A DNA stretch of 64,000 nt from an uncultured Bacteroidales bacterium (GCA_946187695.1 CAMHSB010000007.1:1-64000); one strand, 5' to 3'; shown: positions 8,373 to 18,657, counted from the first letter of the stretch. Notes: generated by a model not told the origin, from the sequence alone. Numbers and translations: made by a program.

Positions 8373-9700
8373 CTTCCTGTTGCTTTATTGCCCAAACGGT
8401 TCCAACGGATGGAATGTTTGTCTTTGTCGATCGAGAGCCAGATGAAGACCGGTCGTCCGACGACGTGGTCTTCGGGCACAAAGCCCCAGTAACGACTATC
8501 CGCCGAGTTGTGCCGGTTGTCACCCATCATCCAGTAGTAATCCATCGAGAAGACATATTCCTCGCCGATCGCGATCGGTTTGAACTCATAGGCCTCTGCG
8601 ATACGTTTGTAGAGCCAGTAGTTGTCTTCGGTGATGAGGATCTTGTCGCCTTTACGCGGGATGTATATCGGTCCGTAGTTATCGCGGGTCCACTCGTTAT
8701 GCCCCATCGGATAGACGGCGCCGCCTTGACCTTCCGGTTCAACCACGATCGCTAACACATGGGGATTGTTCGACAGTTCCTCCTTCATGGCTACGGTGAG
8801 CGGGAAATGCCATGTGGTGGCATCGGCTTGAATGCGATCGGCCACACTGATTCCTAATTTCTCCAGGTACTTGGCACTGAAGATATGTCCGTCGGTCTGG
8901 ATGTAATAGTTGAGTTGCAGTCCCTCGCGCTCCGGTTCCCTCTCGCCGTTGACGTAGATCACGTTGTCTATGATCTGCAGGCTGTCGCCGGGCGTGCCGA
9001 CACAGCGCTTGACGTAGTTCTCACGCCGATCCACCGGACGGGTTATGATCTCGCCGAACACATCCTTGCGTTGCTCCAACAAAGCCTCGCCGTAGTAGTG
9101 CTTGAGCGTGTAGTAATCCGGGTTTTGCATAAGCGAGCAAACGGTATCGCCGGCTGGGAAATTGAAGACCACGATATCGCCTTTCTGCGGACTGGTCCAA
9201 CCTTTGAGACGTTTGTACTCCCAATGCGGGTTATCGAAATAACTCTTTCCTCCGCCTAACCATTCGGGCATGGTGTGTTGCACGAGTGGCATGGATAAGG
9301 GTGTCTGCGGTACACGGGCACCGTACGCCATCTTGCTCACATACAGGAAATCGCCCACACGGAGCGTCTTCTCCAGCGAAGATGAAGGGATCTGGTAGTT
9401 TTGGAAGATATAGAGGTTGATGAAATACACCGCCACGAGCGCAAACACGATCGCGTCTATCCAGGAACAAACGGTATAAAGGGCCGGCTTGGTGTCTTTA
9501 TACTTGCGCCACCAGCTGTAGTTGATGTACCTGGTGGTGAACATATCCACGATCAGCGGCAGCAACGCCAGCCAACCTAAACTCTTCCAATCGCCCCATG
9601 CTACCCACAGCACAAACGCGATATACAATGCGCTCCAGATTCCTGCACGGATCCAACCGCCGCGCGGCACTTGCGCTAATCTATCTTGCAATTTTTTCAT
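8369..9700 (-). CDS. lepB: Signal peptidase I
   Basis: 443 residues, long as in Bacteroidales. Three N-terminal hydrophobic segments (about 20-40, 45-62, 82-103) anchor it in the inner membrane. The catalytic Ser is in PSSSLEKTLRVGD, the catalytic Lys in YVKRCVGTPGDSL, and box E is GDNRHNSADSRYWG. Between these lies an extra family-typical insertion of about 130 residues. It removes signal peptides from exported proteins at the periplasmic face. The start overlaps the dapB stop by four bases (ATGA). Confidence 0.95.
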   Translation of the reverse strand: MKKLQDRLAQVPRGGWIRAGIWSALYIAFVLWVAWGDWKSLGWLALLPLIVDMFTTRYINYSWWRKYKDTKPALYTVCSWIDAIVFALVAVYFINLYIFQNYQIPSSSLEKTLRVGDFLYVSKMAYGARVPQTPLSMPLVQHTMPEWLGGGKSYFDNPHWEYKRLKGWTSPQKGDIVVFNFPAGDTVCSLMQNPDYYTLKHYYGEALLEQRKDVFGEIITRPVDRRENYVKRCVGTPGDSLQIIDNVIYVNGEREPEREGLQLNYYIQTDGHIFSAKYLEKLGISVADRIQADATTWHFPLTVAMKEELSNNPHVLAIVVEPEGQGGAVYPMGHNEWTRDNYGPIYIPRKGDKILITEDNYWLYKRIAEAYEFKPIAIGEEYVFSMDYYWMMGDNRHNSADSRYWGFVPEDHVVGRPVFIWLSIDKDKHSIRWNRLGNKATGR

Positions 9701-10317
9701 ACTAATTCTTCTGCTGCTAAAACAGCGCCTAATGCGAAGCCTCTACGGCCCTTGGCGATGTGCGTGATGACGATCGTATCTTCCTCACTGTCCCAGGTAA
9801 CAACATGCGTGCCCGGCACTTCGCCCTCGCGGATGGAAGTAATCTCGACATCTCGAGATTGCGACATCTCGATCTCTTGTGCCAGCGTTTTGGCGGTACC
9901 GGACGGCTTGTCGAGTTTATGAATATGGTGGGTCTCGGTGATGGACGGCGTGTACTGGGGGTGCGTCTTCATCGCGGAGGCTAATTGTTTGTTGAGATCA
10001 AAGAAGATATTGACGCCTACGGAGAAATTGCTTTTCCAGACAAGCATGGGTTTGGTGTGGATTCGCTTGTCCTCTTCCATGAGTGCGGCGGCATCCCAAC
10101 CGGTTGAACCGCATACTACAGGCACGCCCTGCGCCCACGCGCGCAGAATATTATCCTTGGCAGTCAGCGGGGTAGTAAACTCAATCGCTACCTCAGCGTC
10201 CTTCAGATCGAACGCATCCCCCGCGTCAATACGGGCCACAATCTCGTGACCGCGTTCCTGGGCAACGGACTCAATCATATGCCCCATTTTTCCATATCCG
10301 ATTAGTGCAATTCTCAT
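9697..10317 (-). CDS. dapB: 4-hydroxy-tetrahydrodipicolinate reductase, compact form
   Basis: 206 residues; most DapB proteins have about 240-270. The nucleotide-binding start IALIGYGKMG, the STGW loop, the catalytic HHIHKLDKPSGTAK segment and the C-terminal RRGFALGAVLAAEEL are all present, so the enzyme should be active and the shortening affects loops and the extreme C-terminus. It reduces the dipicolinate intermediate in lysine and diaminopimelate synthesis. It is the first gene after a clear promoter at 10338-10369. A CTCGACA-type repeat interrupts the region after KTLAQE. Confidence 0.93.
   Translation of the reverse strand: MRIALIGYGKMGHMIESVAQERGHEIVARIDAGDAFDLKDAEVAIEFTTPLTAKDNILRAWAQGVPVVCGSTGWDAAALMEEDKRIHTKPMLVWKSNFSVGVNIFFDLNKQLASAMKTHPQYTPSITETHHIHKLDKPSGTAKTLAQEIEMSQSRDVEITSIREGEVPGTHVVTWDSEEDTIVITHIAKGRRGFALGAVLAAEELV
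9844..9878. repeat. In-frame degenerate heptamer repeat inside dapB (CTCGACA/TCTCGAG type)
   Basis: Loose period-7 array of CTCGACA, TCTCGAG, ATTGCGA, CATCTCG, ATCTCTT. On the coding strand it gives residues QSRDVEIT. Closely related CTCGAGA arrays lie in dxs (about 17160) and in the rlmI-like gene (about 35230). Confidence 0.6.
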
Positions 10318-10337
10318 AATTCATCACAAAAAGCGCG

Positions 10338-10369
10338 CAAAGGTACAAAAAAAAATCGATATATGCAAC
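10338..10369 (-). promoter_or_regulatory. Promoter of the dapB operon
   Basis: Read in reverse, the -7 box is TACCTTTG (10345-10338) and the -33 element GTTGCATATATC begins 24 nt upstream at 10369. The -33 side is one arm of the perfect palindrome GATATATGCA-AC-TGCATATATC. Confidence 0.75.
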
Positions 10370-10405
10370 TGCATATATCTTTTTAGACGAAATCCGTCAA
10401 TTTTT

Positions 10406-10927
10406 CTACATCCAATGTGTTATTTTATCCACAAGGGACGCGATAGACTCTGTGCCGTCGTTGAGGATGGTTAGGTCGCCGGTGGGGACGACTTGCGCAC
10501 GTATACGTGCACGCACGTCGTAATTCCTATTTAACGTACGCGCGATGCGGATTGCTTCGGGTGCATCGACTACAATCACTTTCTCGCACAGCTTATCCAA
10601 ACCCGATTCGTATAGAATAGCAGACTCAACAAAATCCGGTTGCTTAGTCCGTATATCGTGTTCCACCGCAGGATGCACAATGGCGTTCAGCGCTTCCCGC
10701 AAGGAGCTGTTTTTAAACACCCGCTGGGCGACATAGGCTGTGTTGTACGTTCCGCCCGCAAACGCTTCCTCACCCAATAAGTCGATGATCGCCTTTCTTA
10801 CTTCGGGATTCTCGGTGATGATCCGTTTGGCTTCGCGGTCGCAGTCATAGACCGTGTACCCGCGTTGGGCGAGTTCGTGAGCGATCGTAGATTTGCCGCT
10901 TCCTATGCCACCGGTGATGCCGATCAT
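10406..10927 (-). CDS. coaE: Dephospho-CoA kinase
   Basis: 173 residues, short for the family (usually about 190-205). The P-loop GITGGIGSGKST starts at residue 3, and the substrate-binding DCDREAKR and the lid HPAVEHDI segments follow. It phosphorylates dephospho-CoA in the last step of coenzyme A synthesis. It is the last gene of the dxs-to-coaE operon, with one base between it and the upstream MBOAT gene. The shortening lies towards the C-terminus. Confidence 0.93.
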   Translation of the reverse strand: MIGITGGIGSGKSTIAHELAQRGYTVYDCDREAKRIITENPEVRKAIIDLLGEEAFAGGTYNTAYVAQRVFKNSSLREALNAIVHPAVEHDIRTKQPDFVESAILYESGLDKLCEKVIVVDAPEAIRIARTLNRNYDVRARIRAQVVPTGDLTILNDGTESIASLVDKITHWM

Positions 10928-10928
10928 A

Positions 10929-12770
10929 TCAGAATTGGAAGTAAATAAAGGGTTGTACGTCGGCAGTGACGAACTGATAGATGACCGCTATTGCTGCCAC
11001 GACTGCCAGTACCATCGTCCATAACGGCATGGCGCTGAACCATAAACGGTAACGGCGTTTCCAATCGGTGGGTAACCAGTGGATAACCATACCGGCGATG
11101 AACATGAGCACCACCCAGCGGTAGCTCCAAAGGAACTCCGGGATGATGGCGTTAGACCAAGCTCCGCCTATCTGGTTGACCATATTCTTCGCCGTCGCCC
11201 ACGCCACCTCATTGGCGGTCGCAGGATCGAGGTTACTGCTGGAGCGGAAGAAGAGACGGGTGAAGGTGATGAAGACAAAGGTCTGGAGGATAGCCCACGC
11301 TGTGCCCAGTGCTTTGGTGAATTTGTTCTCCGGTCCCTCAAGCAGGAAATAGATATACCGTATCGCGGTGACGACCCACACGATGGCTGTCCACACGGCA
11401 AACAGTCGCCAAACGGGCAGACTCGTCATCGAATCGGCTACACACAGGCCGATCAACAGCAGTGTAATGCTCACAAACCGTATGTGCCAGTTCATCGGTC
11501 GCCAGATTTTTTCTATGATCATACCGAACCCGTTGATGCCGCCCCAGATGATGAAGTTCCAACTCGCGCCGTGCCATAGACCGCCCATGACCTGCGTGAT
11601 GAAGGAGTTGAGGTTGGAGTAGAAAAGCTTTAGGTGATTGGTGTCTTTGATCACTCTGGGGACAATGATCATCGCTGCCACCAGTACCCCGAACGGAATC
11701 ATGATACCGAGCCACCAGCCGGTGAGTGTCGCAGATACGAGTGCAATGACGGTCAGCCAAAAATAGGTACCGAAACCGATGCTTCGGTTGCCGCCCAAGG
11801 GAATGTATAGGTAGGTCTTGAGCCAACGACCGAGCGACATATGCCACCGCCTCCAGAACTCCTGTGGACTCTGCGATTTATACGGCGAGTTGAAGTTCAT
11901 CGGCAGGTAGAAACCCATTAGCATCGCCACGCCGATCGCGATATCCGTGTAACCGGAGAAGTCCGCATAGACTTGCAGCGAGTAGGCAAAGAGTGCAAAC
12001 AGGTTCTCGAAGCCCGAGAAGAGTAGCGGGTTGTCGAAGACGCGGTCGATGAGGTTCACCGCCAGAAAATCCGACATGATGATCTTCTTGGCTAAGCCGT
12101 TGATGATCCAGAAGACCGCGATGCCGAAGGCTCTGCGGCTGAGTCGGAAGGGTTTGTATAGTTGCGGGATGAACTCCGCTGCCCGCACGATAGGACCGGC
12201 TACCAGCTGCGGGAAGAACGACACATAGAACCCGAAATCGAGTATGTTCTTCACCGGCTCGATGCGTTTGTGATAGACGTCGGCGGTGTAAGAGATGACT
12301 TGGAAGGTATAGAACGAGATACCTACCGGCAGAATGATCTTATCGACGATCGAATAGCTCGTTCCGAAGAGGTCATTGAACGCGTCGGTTAAGAAATAGG
12401 CGTACTTGAAATAGGCGAGGAAACCCAGGTCTATTGTCACGGAGAGTGCCAATAAGATTTTGGGTAATGGAGATTTTAGATTTTTGATATTTGATTTGTG
12501 AATCTGCTGCGCGATGATCCAGTCGGAGAGGGTGACAAAGGCAAGCAGCATCAAGAAGAGGCCGCTGGTCTTGTAATAGAAGAACCAGCTGACGAACAAA
12601 AGATAAACGTTCCGCAGATGCAGTTTTTTGTTGCCCAGCGAGTCAGGCACCCGGTCCATGATGAGTGCAAAGAGCGCATAGACCAACGCGAAGAATCCCC
12701 AGAAATAGAACTGGGTGAACAGCAGCGGGTGCTCCGCATCAAAGGCCAATATGTATTTAATCCATTCCAT
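10929..12770 (-). CDS. MBOAT-family O-acyltransferase (AlgI-like)
   Basis: 613 residues and about 12 membrane segments. The MBOAT signature with the catalytic His is present near residue 393 (MGGLWHGASWNFIIWGGING), together with the upstream FWRRWHMSLGRWL motif near residue 310, both diagnostic of AlgI/DltB-type enzymes that move acyl groups across the inner membrane. Its partner is the SGNH protein encoded 14 bases overlapping upstream. Such pairs O-acetylate extracellular polysaccharide or peptidoglycan; the actual acceptor cannot be told from sequence. A heptamer repeat lies in frame near residue 90-99 (SNIKNLKSPLPK). Confidence 0.92.
   Translation of the reverse strand: MEWIKYILAFDAEHPLLFTQFYFWGFFALVYALFALIMDRVPDSLGNKKLHLRNVYLLFVSWFFYYKTSGLFLMLLAFVTLSDWIIAQQIHKSNIKNLKSPLPKILLALSVTIDLGFLAYFKYAYFLTDAFNDLFGTSYSIVDKIILPVGISFYTFQVISYTADVYHKRIEPVKNILDFGFYVSFFPQLVAGPIVRAAEFIPQLYKPFRLSRRAFGIAVFWIINGLAKKIIMSDFLAVNLIDRVFDNPLLFSGFENLFALFAYSLQVYADFSGYTDIAIGVAMLMGFYLPMNFNSPYKSQSPQEFWRRWHMSLGRWLKTYLYIPLGGNRSIGFGTYFWLTVIALVSATLTGWWLGIMIPFGVLVAAMIIVPRVIKDTNHLKLFYSNLNSFITQVMGGLWHGASWNFIIWGGINGFGMIIEKIWRPMNWHIRFVSITLLLIGLCVADSMTSLPVWRLFAVWTAIVWVVTAIRYIYFLLEGPENKFTKALGTAWAILQTFVFITFTRLFFRSSSNLDPATANEVAWATAKNMVNQIGGAWSNAIIPEFLWSYRWVVLMFIAGMVIHWLPTDWKRRYRLWFSAMPLWTMVLAVVAAIAVIYQFVTADVQPFIYFQF
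12472..12506. repeat. In-frame heptamer repeat inside the MBOAT gene (unit GATTTTA)
   Basis: Five copies with period 7: GATTTTA, GATTTTT, GATATTT, GATTTGT, GAATCTG. In the protein it encodes a cytoplasmic loop between two membrane segments, a place where a change of loop sequence would be tolerated. Confidence 0.82.
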
Positions 12771-14004
12771 TGAGAATCCACTCTGCTACTGCGTTTCCGG
12801 CTTTGCGTGCGCCGGCACGGGTGAAGTGCACACCGTCAGTTCCGGCTAATCCCACTTCCTGCCACCGCATCATACTCCCTGCGCCGCCCATCCAGCGGAA
12901 GAGACTGAAGTACGCGATGTTCTCTTCCAACGCCATCTTGCGCAGCAATTTGTCCATGTATGGCACCATTGGATAGGTCTGCCATTCGCCGTCCAGCTGC
13001 GTGAGCATATCGCTCGGTCCGATAAAGAGGATCGATGCTTCCGGTGCGCAAGCCTGCAGGTACTGTACCTGCTCGCGGAGCCCTTTCACGATGGCACTGA
13101 TGGTACCCGGGTTGCGGTTGGACGGGATGGCATTACCGCCAAACTGCAGGATGATGAGTCGCACGTGCTCTTTGTCGTAGAACGTGCGCAGTTGGGTCTC
13201 GTCCATCTTAGTGAACACGATGCCCAGACACCCACGCATGGGGATATTATCGACAATGATACCGGTCTCGCTTTCTTGCGACAGACCGTATACCAGTCCC
13301 TTGCCGTACAGTTGCACCGTGTCGCCGGAAGTGGTATAATGGATGGAACTGTCGGCCAGCACTTGCCAGTGCTCGTAGGGATGACCTTGCGGTCGGCAGA
13401 TGGCGGTAATCTCTTCGCTACCCGCCACCAGACTGTCGTTCATGGCGGCTACCTGTCCCATCGGTCCGTACAGACCGTCTTTGCGTTGCGTCGATTTTGG
13501 CCCATAGACCATATAACGTCTCGGACCGTTGGCGGGCATGGTAAACCGACCATTCATGCGTAGTTCCTGCTTGACGGTCAGGCTGGGGATGGTCTGTGCT
13601 AAGGGCATCATACCTACACCGGCACCGCCGTATCTGGCTTGCAGCACATCGCGTATCTGCATCGTCATTCGGTCCTCCTCGATCTGACTATCGCCGTAAT
13701 GGAGCACACGTATCTTGCGTGTGGCGGCTTCTTGTAGCGAGGCATAGAATGCCGAAAGGAAAACCCGACTGTCGGTCGTCGAATCGACCACCACTTTCGG
13801 AATCACCGGCTTGGGTGCTACAGGGACGATCGTATCTTGTTCGGCAAAAACCGGAAACTCCGCAATCGTATCGGTGTTTTCGGTATAGTCGGTATATTCA
13901 GCAGACTCGATATGCCACACCTTCCCCTCCGGGAACGCCCAATAGAGCGCTCCTAAGACAGCCATTGTGATGGCGATGAAAGAGAGAACTTGGTAGGGCT
14001 TCAT
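12757..14004 (-). CDS. SGNH/GDSL-type hydrolase or acetyltransferase partner of the MBOAT protein
   Basis: 415 residues. One N-terminal membrane segment (about 6-24) is followed by a long periplasmic part. SGNH block I is VLHYGDSQIEEDRM near residue 100 (catalytic Ser), and block V is DGVHFTRAGARKAGN near residue 392 (Asp and His). Residues 25-80 are a Thr/Val/Pro-rich linker. The layout matches AlgJ/AlgX-like or PatB-like proteins that receive acetyl groups from an MBOAT protein, and the two genes overlap by 14 bases. Whether it transfers or removes acetyl groups is not decidable here. Confidence 0.82.
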   Translation of the reverse strand: MKPYQVLSFIAITMAVLGALYWAFPEGKVWHIESAEYTDYTENTDTIAEFPVFAEQDTIVPVAPKPVIPKVVVDSTTDSRVFLSAFYASLQEAATRKIRVLHYGDSQIEEDRMTMQIRDVLQARYGGAGVGMMPLAQTIPSLTVKQELRMNGRFTMPANGPRRYMVYGPKSTQRKDGLYGPMGQVAAMNDSLVAGSEEITAICRPQGHPYEHWQVLADSSIHYTTSGDTVQLYGKGLVYGLSQESETGIIVDNIPMRGCLGIVFTKMDETQLRTFYDKEHVRLIILQFGGNAIPSNRNPGTISAIVKGLREQVQYLQACAPEASILFIGPSDMLTQLDGEWQTYPMVPYMDKLLRKMALEENIAYFSLFRWMGGAGSMMRWQEVGLAGTDGVHFTRAGARKAGNAVAEWILNGMD

Positions 14005-14007
14005 CGT

Positions 14008-15459
14008 TTATTTCTTCCACAAAGCGCTACTGAACAATAGTAGGACGGTGAATATCTCAAGACGACCGATGAGCATCACGAAGGTCGCTACCCATTTGGC
14101 GGCCGCCGGCATGGCGGCATAGCAACCGCTCGAACCCCATTGACCAATCGAAACGCCGACGTTACCGATCATCGAGGTCGCTATGCCGAACGACTCATCG
14201 AAACCGATACCGCAGCCGCAGAACCACAGAGTCGCCAACGCGATGATCAGCATGTAGAAGAACATAAACGCCACCACGTTCGAGGTCGTTTGCTCGCGTA
14301 AGGTGCGGCCATTGAAACGTACGGGGATGACGGCATTGGGGTGAATACGCCGTTTGATCTCGGCGTGTGCGGCCTTGGCGAAGATTGCCAAACGTACCCA
14401 TTTCATACCTCCCGAGGTCGAACCCGACGCACCGCCGGTGAACATAAGGAAGAAGACCAGCACCCATAAGACAGGAGGCCAGATCATATAGTCTGCCGCC
14501 ACAAAACCGGTACTCGTGATTGTAGCAACTGCCGTAAAGAAACCGATCCGGACGCTGGATAACATACCGTGGGTGTGGATCAGCAGCCCGACGGTCAAGA
14601 GCGTGCCGGCTATCAGACAGGCCGTCAGATACCAGTGGGTCTCTTCGTCATCGATCACCCGCTGCGGCTTGCCTCGGAAGAGGTAGATCAGTTGGGTGAA
14701 GTTGATACCCGACAGCAGCATGAAGACAAAGATGATCCATTGAATGATCGGACTGTAAGCGATCACGCTGTCGTTGTGGGTGGCAAAACCACCGGTGGAG
14801 ATGGTTGCCATAGAGTGACAGATGGCATCGAACTTACCCATGCCGAAGAGCCATAACAGCAGTCCTTCCGCTACGGTAAGCAGAATATAGGTGACCCACA
14901 TATGCTTTGCCGTATCGGCGATTCGTGGACTGAGTTTCTCGTAACTCACGCCGGTCACTTCGGCGCTATAGAGCTGCATGCCGCCCAGACCGAACATCGG
15001 CAGGATGGCGACAGAGAGTACGATGATACCCATACCGCCTATCCATTGAGTCAGGGCTCGCCAGAGCAATACCGAGTGCGTCTGCGCCGCGACGTCACGG
15101 AAGACCGTCGAACCGGTGGTGGTGAATCCCGCCATCGTCTCGTACCAGGCATCGGTCACCTCCGTCAGTGCACCGCTTAGCCAGTAGGGTAACATACCGA
15201 ATAGCGAATAGACGACCCATACCAATGCCACGATGACGTATCCTTCTCGTTCGCCGACCCGTCGCTCAGCCTTCCGCCCGGCACCGATCATCCACCAACA
15301 GCTCAGCCAGGTGATGGCGCATGACACGATCCATGCACCGAAATCTGCCTCGCGGTACCACCACGCGACAAACGTCGGTATCAGCATGAACACCGCTTCC
15401 AGCATCGTCAAGACACCCATCGTCTTGAAGACGATCCGCCAGTTAAATGTACGTGTCAT
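14008..15459 (-). CDS. trkH: Trk-type potassium uptake protein, membrane subunit
   Basis: 483 residues with the four-repeat P-loop architecture of TrkH/KtrB. The selectivity-filter regions are visible as MAGFTTTGSTVF (about residue 110), TISTGGFATHN (about 220), ITSTGFVAADY (about 315) and IGNVGVS near residue 440. It is the K+ channel-like pore in the inner membrane. Its start overlaps the trkA stop by four bases, giving a complete trkA-trkH unit. Confidence 0.93.
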   Translation of the reverse strand: MTRTFNWRIVFKTMGVLTMLEAVFMLIPTFVAWWYREADFGAWIVSCAITWLSCWWMIGAGRKAERRVGEREGYVIVALVWVVYSLFGMLPYWLSGALTEVTDAWYETMAGFTTTGSTVFRDVAAQTHSVLLWRALTQWIGGMGIIVLSVAILPMFGLGGMQLYSAEVTGVSYEKLSPRIADTAKHMWVTYILLTVAEGLLLWLFGMGKFDAICHSMATISTGGFATHNDSVIAYSPIIQWIIFVFMLLSGINFTQLIYLFRGKPQRVIDDEETHWYLTACLIAGTLLTVGLLIHTHGMLSSVRIGFFTAVATITSTGFVAADYMIWPPVLWVLVFFLMFTGGASGSTSGGMKWVRLAIFAKAAHAEIKRRIHPNAVIPVRFNGRTLREQTTSNVVAFMFFYMLIIALATLWFCGCGIGFDESFGIATSMIGNVGVSIGQWGSSGCYAAMPAAAKWVATFVMLIGRLEIFTVLLLFSSALWKK

Positions 15460-16790
15460 TGAAAGAATCGCTCTAAGTTACGTATCACATGACTCTTGCA
15501 GAACAGCACCACCACATCGCCCGGGATGATCTGCGTGTCGCCGTTCACTAATATACCTTCGCCTGCCCGCACGATTCCGCCGATATTGGCTTCCGCCGGC
15601 AGGTCCATATCTTTCACTTTCCGTTTGGTGATCAGGCTTCCTTCTTTGGCCTCGAACTCCACGATCTCCGCATCCGCGCTTGTGAGGTTATGCACGCCGC
15701 GCACCGAGGCATCGAGCAGCATCTGGTAGATATAGCTGGCGGCGATGGTCTTTTTGTTCAGTACCGTACCGATATCGAGCCCTTCCGCCATCGGAATATA
15801 ATCGAGATTCTCTACCTCCGCGATCGTCTTTCGGACGCCGAAACGTTTGGCGGCGAGGCATGCGAAGATATTGGCTTCGCTGCTATCCGTTACGGCAACA
15901 AACGCATCGGCATCCTGGATGCCTTCTTCTTTGAGTACGTCCATATCCGAGCCGTCGGCATTGATGATCAGCGCGTCCGGCACTTTCTCGCTCAGGATGT
16001 CGCACAGTGCCCGGTCTTTCTCGATCACCTTAATGTTCATCTCTCCGATCAACTCCGTGGCCGCTTTGCGTGCGATACGGTCACCGCCGAAGAAGATCAC
16101 GTTCTTAATCTCCCGCTTGTTCTTTCCCAACTCCTCGCGCATGTACTCCATATAGATTTTCGGACATACGCAATAGACCATATCGCCGACCTCCACGGTG
16201 TCGTGTCCGCGCGGGATGATGGTCTCCTGATCGCGCTTGATGGCTACAATGCGGTACTTGCCGTGGTTGTACACACCGGACGCAAACGCTTTGCCGACGA
16301 TCTTGGCACTCTCGCGCACTTTGACCACGCACAACTCCAGCGCGCCGTTACCTAAATGCAGATGGTACCGCATCCAGTTTGTTCGTAAACTCTCTTCGAT
16401 CTCGTTCGCCGCCAGCACCTCCGGATAAATGAGGTGGTTCAGACCCATGTTCTCGAAGAACTTCCGGTTCTCGGGAAGCAGGTATTCGTAGTTGTCGATA
16501 CGCGCTAAGGTGCGCTTGGCACCCAAGGAGTTAGCAATCAGACAAGCTGTCATATTTTCCGTCTCGTGTGGCGTAACGGAGATGAATAGATCGCAATCTT
16601 TCACTCCTATATCCCGCTGATCACGGATCGAAGTGGGGTTACCCACTTTCGTCAGCATATCGTAGTTGGCACTCAAATCGCCCAGCCTGTCCGGACTCTC
16701 ATCCAACAAGCTGATCTCCATGTCTTCGCGACTCAGCAACTTAGCCAAGTGCGTGCCTACTTCACCGGCACCTGCAATAACGATTCGCAT
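15456..16790 (-). CDS. trkA: Trk system potassium uptake regulator
   Basis: 444 residues with two RCK units. Each has a Rossmann nucleotide-binding start, [18 protein letters not shown] at residue 2 and [18 protein letters not shown] near 232, followed by a TrkA_C domain (about 140-220 and 365-444). It binds NAD(H) or ATP/ADP and gates TrkH from the cytoplasm. Its 5' end overlaps the 3' end of dxs by 34 bases, an unusually long overlap; the GAGEVG start is too conserved for a later start to be likely. Confidence 0.94.
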   Translation of the reverse strand: MRIVIAGAGEVGTHLAKLLSREDMEISLLDESPDRLGDLSANYDMLTKVGNPTSIRDQRDIGVKDCDLFISVTPHETENMTACLIANSLGAKRTLARIDNYEYLLPENRKFFENMGLNHLIYPEVLAANEIEESLRTNWMRYHLHLGNGALELCVVKVRESAKIVGKAFASGVYNHGKYRIVAIKRDQETIIPRGHDTVEVGDMVYCVCPKIYMEYMREELGKNKREIKNVIFFGGDRIARKAATELIGEMNIKVIEKDRALCDILSEKVPDALIINADGSDMDVLKEEGIQDADAFVAVTDSSEANIFACLAAKRFGVRKTIAEVENLDYIPMAEGLDIGTVLNKKTIAASYIYQMLLDASVRGVHNLTSADAEIVEFEAKEGSLITKRKVKDMDLPAEANIGGIVRAGEGILVNGDTQIIPGDVVVLFCKSHVIRNLERFFQ

Positions 16791-18613
16791 AAACCTTGTT
16801 TATCTAATTTAAGTAGTTGATAGAGCTCTTTGGTCGAGCCGTGTTCAACAAATTGATCATTCACTCCTAAGCGGATGACGCGCGGCGTGTAGCCGTGATC
16901 TGCCATCCATTCCAGTACTGCGCTGCCCAGGCCGCCGGCGATCACGCCGTCCTCGGCGGTTACGATGGTCTTGTATTTACTTCCCACTTCGTGTAGTATG
17001 TCTTCGTCCATCGGTTTGAGCCACCGCATATCGTAGTGGGCGATGTCGCGTCCGGAGGCCTCGATGGCCTCGCTCATCGCGTTGCCGATAGCGCCGATCG
17101 TGAGTACGGCAAAGTCTTTGCCATCGCGCAGTTTGACGCCCTTGCCATATTCGACCTCATGAGATCTCGAGGTCTCGATCGGCGTACGTCCACGCGGATA
17201 GCGAATGGCTATCGGGCCATCCAATGTCTCCGCGAGCACCATCATCTGCTTCAGGTCCTCTCCTGTGCGCGGGGCGCAGATTTGTAGGTTGGGGATGGGA
17301 CGCAGGTATGCGAGGTCGAGCAGTCCGTGGTGGGTGGCACCATCGTTGCCGACGATACCGGCGCGGTCGATGCAGAAGACCACGTGCAGTTTCTGCAGCG
17401 CTACGTCATGGATAATATTGTCGTACGCCCGCTGCAGGAACGTAGAGTACTCGTTGCAGTAGGGCAGCATGCCTGCTTTGGCCAGACCGGCACTGAACGT
17501 CACGGCGTGTCCTTCGGCGATGCCGACATCATAGACGCGGTCGGGCAACTCTTTCTGCATGATGCTCATGGAGCATCCCGACGGCATCGCCGGCGTGATA
17601 CCGACAATCTTATCATTCTTCTTTGCCAGCTCGAGTAATGTCTGTCCGAAAACCTCCTGCCAGAGCGGCGTCTCTGCGCCATTCGCCGTTAGCCGTTCGC
17701 CATTCGCCACATTAAATTCGCCGGGTGCATGCCAAACGGTCTGGTCGTTTTCCGCGGGCGCGTAGCCTTTGCCTTTCTTGGTAATGATATGCAGTACTTT
17801 CGGTCCGCGGTGGTTCTTGATCTCACGCAGGATACGCACCAGACCCATGACGTCATGACCGTCGGTAGGGCCAAAATAACGGATATTCAGCCCCGTGAAG
17901 ATATTGTTCGGCTGCTTACTGAGCATCGTCTTCAGGTTATTGTTCCTTCGGACGAGTGCCTGGCGTTTGCGCTCATCAATCAAATGCAACTTTGCTGCTA
18001 CCTGATAGAGCCTCCAGCGCCATTTGTTGTAGGTCTCGCTCGTCGTGAGGTCCACGAGGTACTGCGTGATGCCGCCCTTCAACGGATCAATCGCCATATG
18101 GTTGTCGTTGAGCACGATGAGCAGATTGTTCTTGTCCATCGAGGTGTTGTTCAGGCCCTCAAACGCCAAACCGCCGGTCATTGCACCGTCGCCGATGATG
18201 GCTACCACGTTGCGCTCGCCGCCGATATTCATACCGAGCGCAGCGGAGATAGAGTTGGACGCGTGTCCGGCGATGAAGGCATCGTACTCGCTCTCCATCG
18301 GATTTGTGAAGGGCGAGAGACCTTTGAACTGTCGATTGGTATGGAAACGGTCGCGACGACCGGTAAGAATCTTATGGGCATATGCCTGATGCCCGACGTC
18401 CCAGACGAGTTTATCGTTCGGCGTATCAAACACATAATGCAGCGCCACCGTCAGCTCGATCGCTCCCAAGGACGATGCCAAATGGCCGGGGTTTTTGCTC
18501 AGCGCCTCAATGATAAAATCCCGCAATTCCGCACACACCGCCGGCAATTCTTCGATCGGTATTTTCTTTAAATCCGCCGGCGAATCGATCTTATTGATGT
18601 ACTTATAATCCAT
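16757..18613 (-). CDS. dxs: 1-deoxy-D-xylulose-5-phosphate synthase
   Basis: 618 residues. Thiamine-pyrophosphate-binding motif [16 protein letters not shown] is near residue 150, the catalytic His region near residue 48 is [13 protein letters not shown], and the transketolase pyrimidine domain carries [15 protein letters not shown] near residue 420. It condenses pyruvate with glyceraldehyde 3-phosphate, the entry to the non-mevalonate isoprenoid route. It is first in its operon behind the promoter at 18658-18689. Two heptamer arrays lie in frame, at about residue 300-312 ([12 protein letters not shown]) and about residue 480 ([10 protein letters not shown]). The 3' end overlaps trkA by 34 bases. 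Confidence 0.96.
   Translation of the reverse strand: MDYKYINKIDSPADLKKIPIEELPAVCAELRDFIIEALSKNPGHLASSLGAIELTVALHYVFDTPNDKLVWDVGHQAYAHKILTGRRDRFHTNRQFKGLSPFTNPMESEYDAFIAGHASNSISAALGMNIGGERNVVAIIGDGAMTGGLAFEGLNNTSMDKNNLLIVLNDNHMAIDPLKGGITQYLVDLTTSETYNKWRWRLYQVAAKLHLIDERKRQALVRRNNNLKTMLSKQPNNIFTGLNIRYFGPTDGHDVMGLVRILREIKNHRGPKVLHIITKKGKGYAPAENDQTVWHAPGEFNVANGERLTANGAETPLWQEVFGQTLLELAKKNDKIVGITPAMPSGCSMSIMQKELPDRVYDVGIAEGHAVTFSAGLAKAGMLPYCNEYSTFLQRAYDNIIHDVALQKLHVVFCIDRAGIVGNDGATHHGLLDLAYLRPIPNLQICAPRTGEDLKQMMVLAETLDGPIAIRYPRGRTPIETSRSHEVEYGKGVKLRDGKDFAVLTIGAIGNAMSEAIEASGRDIAHYDMRWLKPMDEDILHEVGSKYKTIVTAEDGVIAGGLGSAVLEWMADHGYTPRVIRLGVNDQFVEHGSTKELYQLLKLDKQGLCESLLQVPVK
17151..17181. repeat. In-frame degenerate repeat inside dxs (CTCGAGA type)
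   Basis: On the coding strand the units read about TCGAGAC, CTCGAGA, TCTCATG, AGGTCGA. They encode TSRSHEVE in the linker before the C-terminal domain. The unit is shared with arrays in dapB and the rlmI-like gene. Confidence 0.6.
17679..17713. repeat. In-frame heptamer repeat inside dxs (unit CGCCATT)
   Basis: Copies CGCCATT, CGCCGTT, AGCCGTT, CGCCATT, CGCCACA with period 7. They encode [13 protein letters not shown], in the loop between the TPP and pyrimidine domains. The unit is GC-rich, unlike most other arrays, so the repeats are not simple AT slippage. Coordinates may be off by one or two bases. Confidence 0.8.
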
Positions 18614-18657
18614 CTATCTACACATATGCGCATATATACGCAAATTAAAATCGGCGG

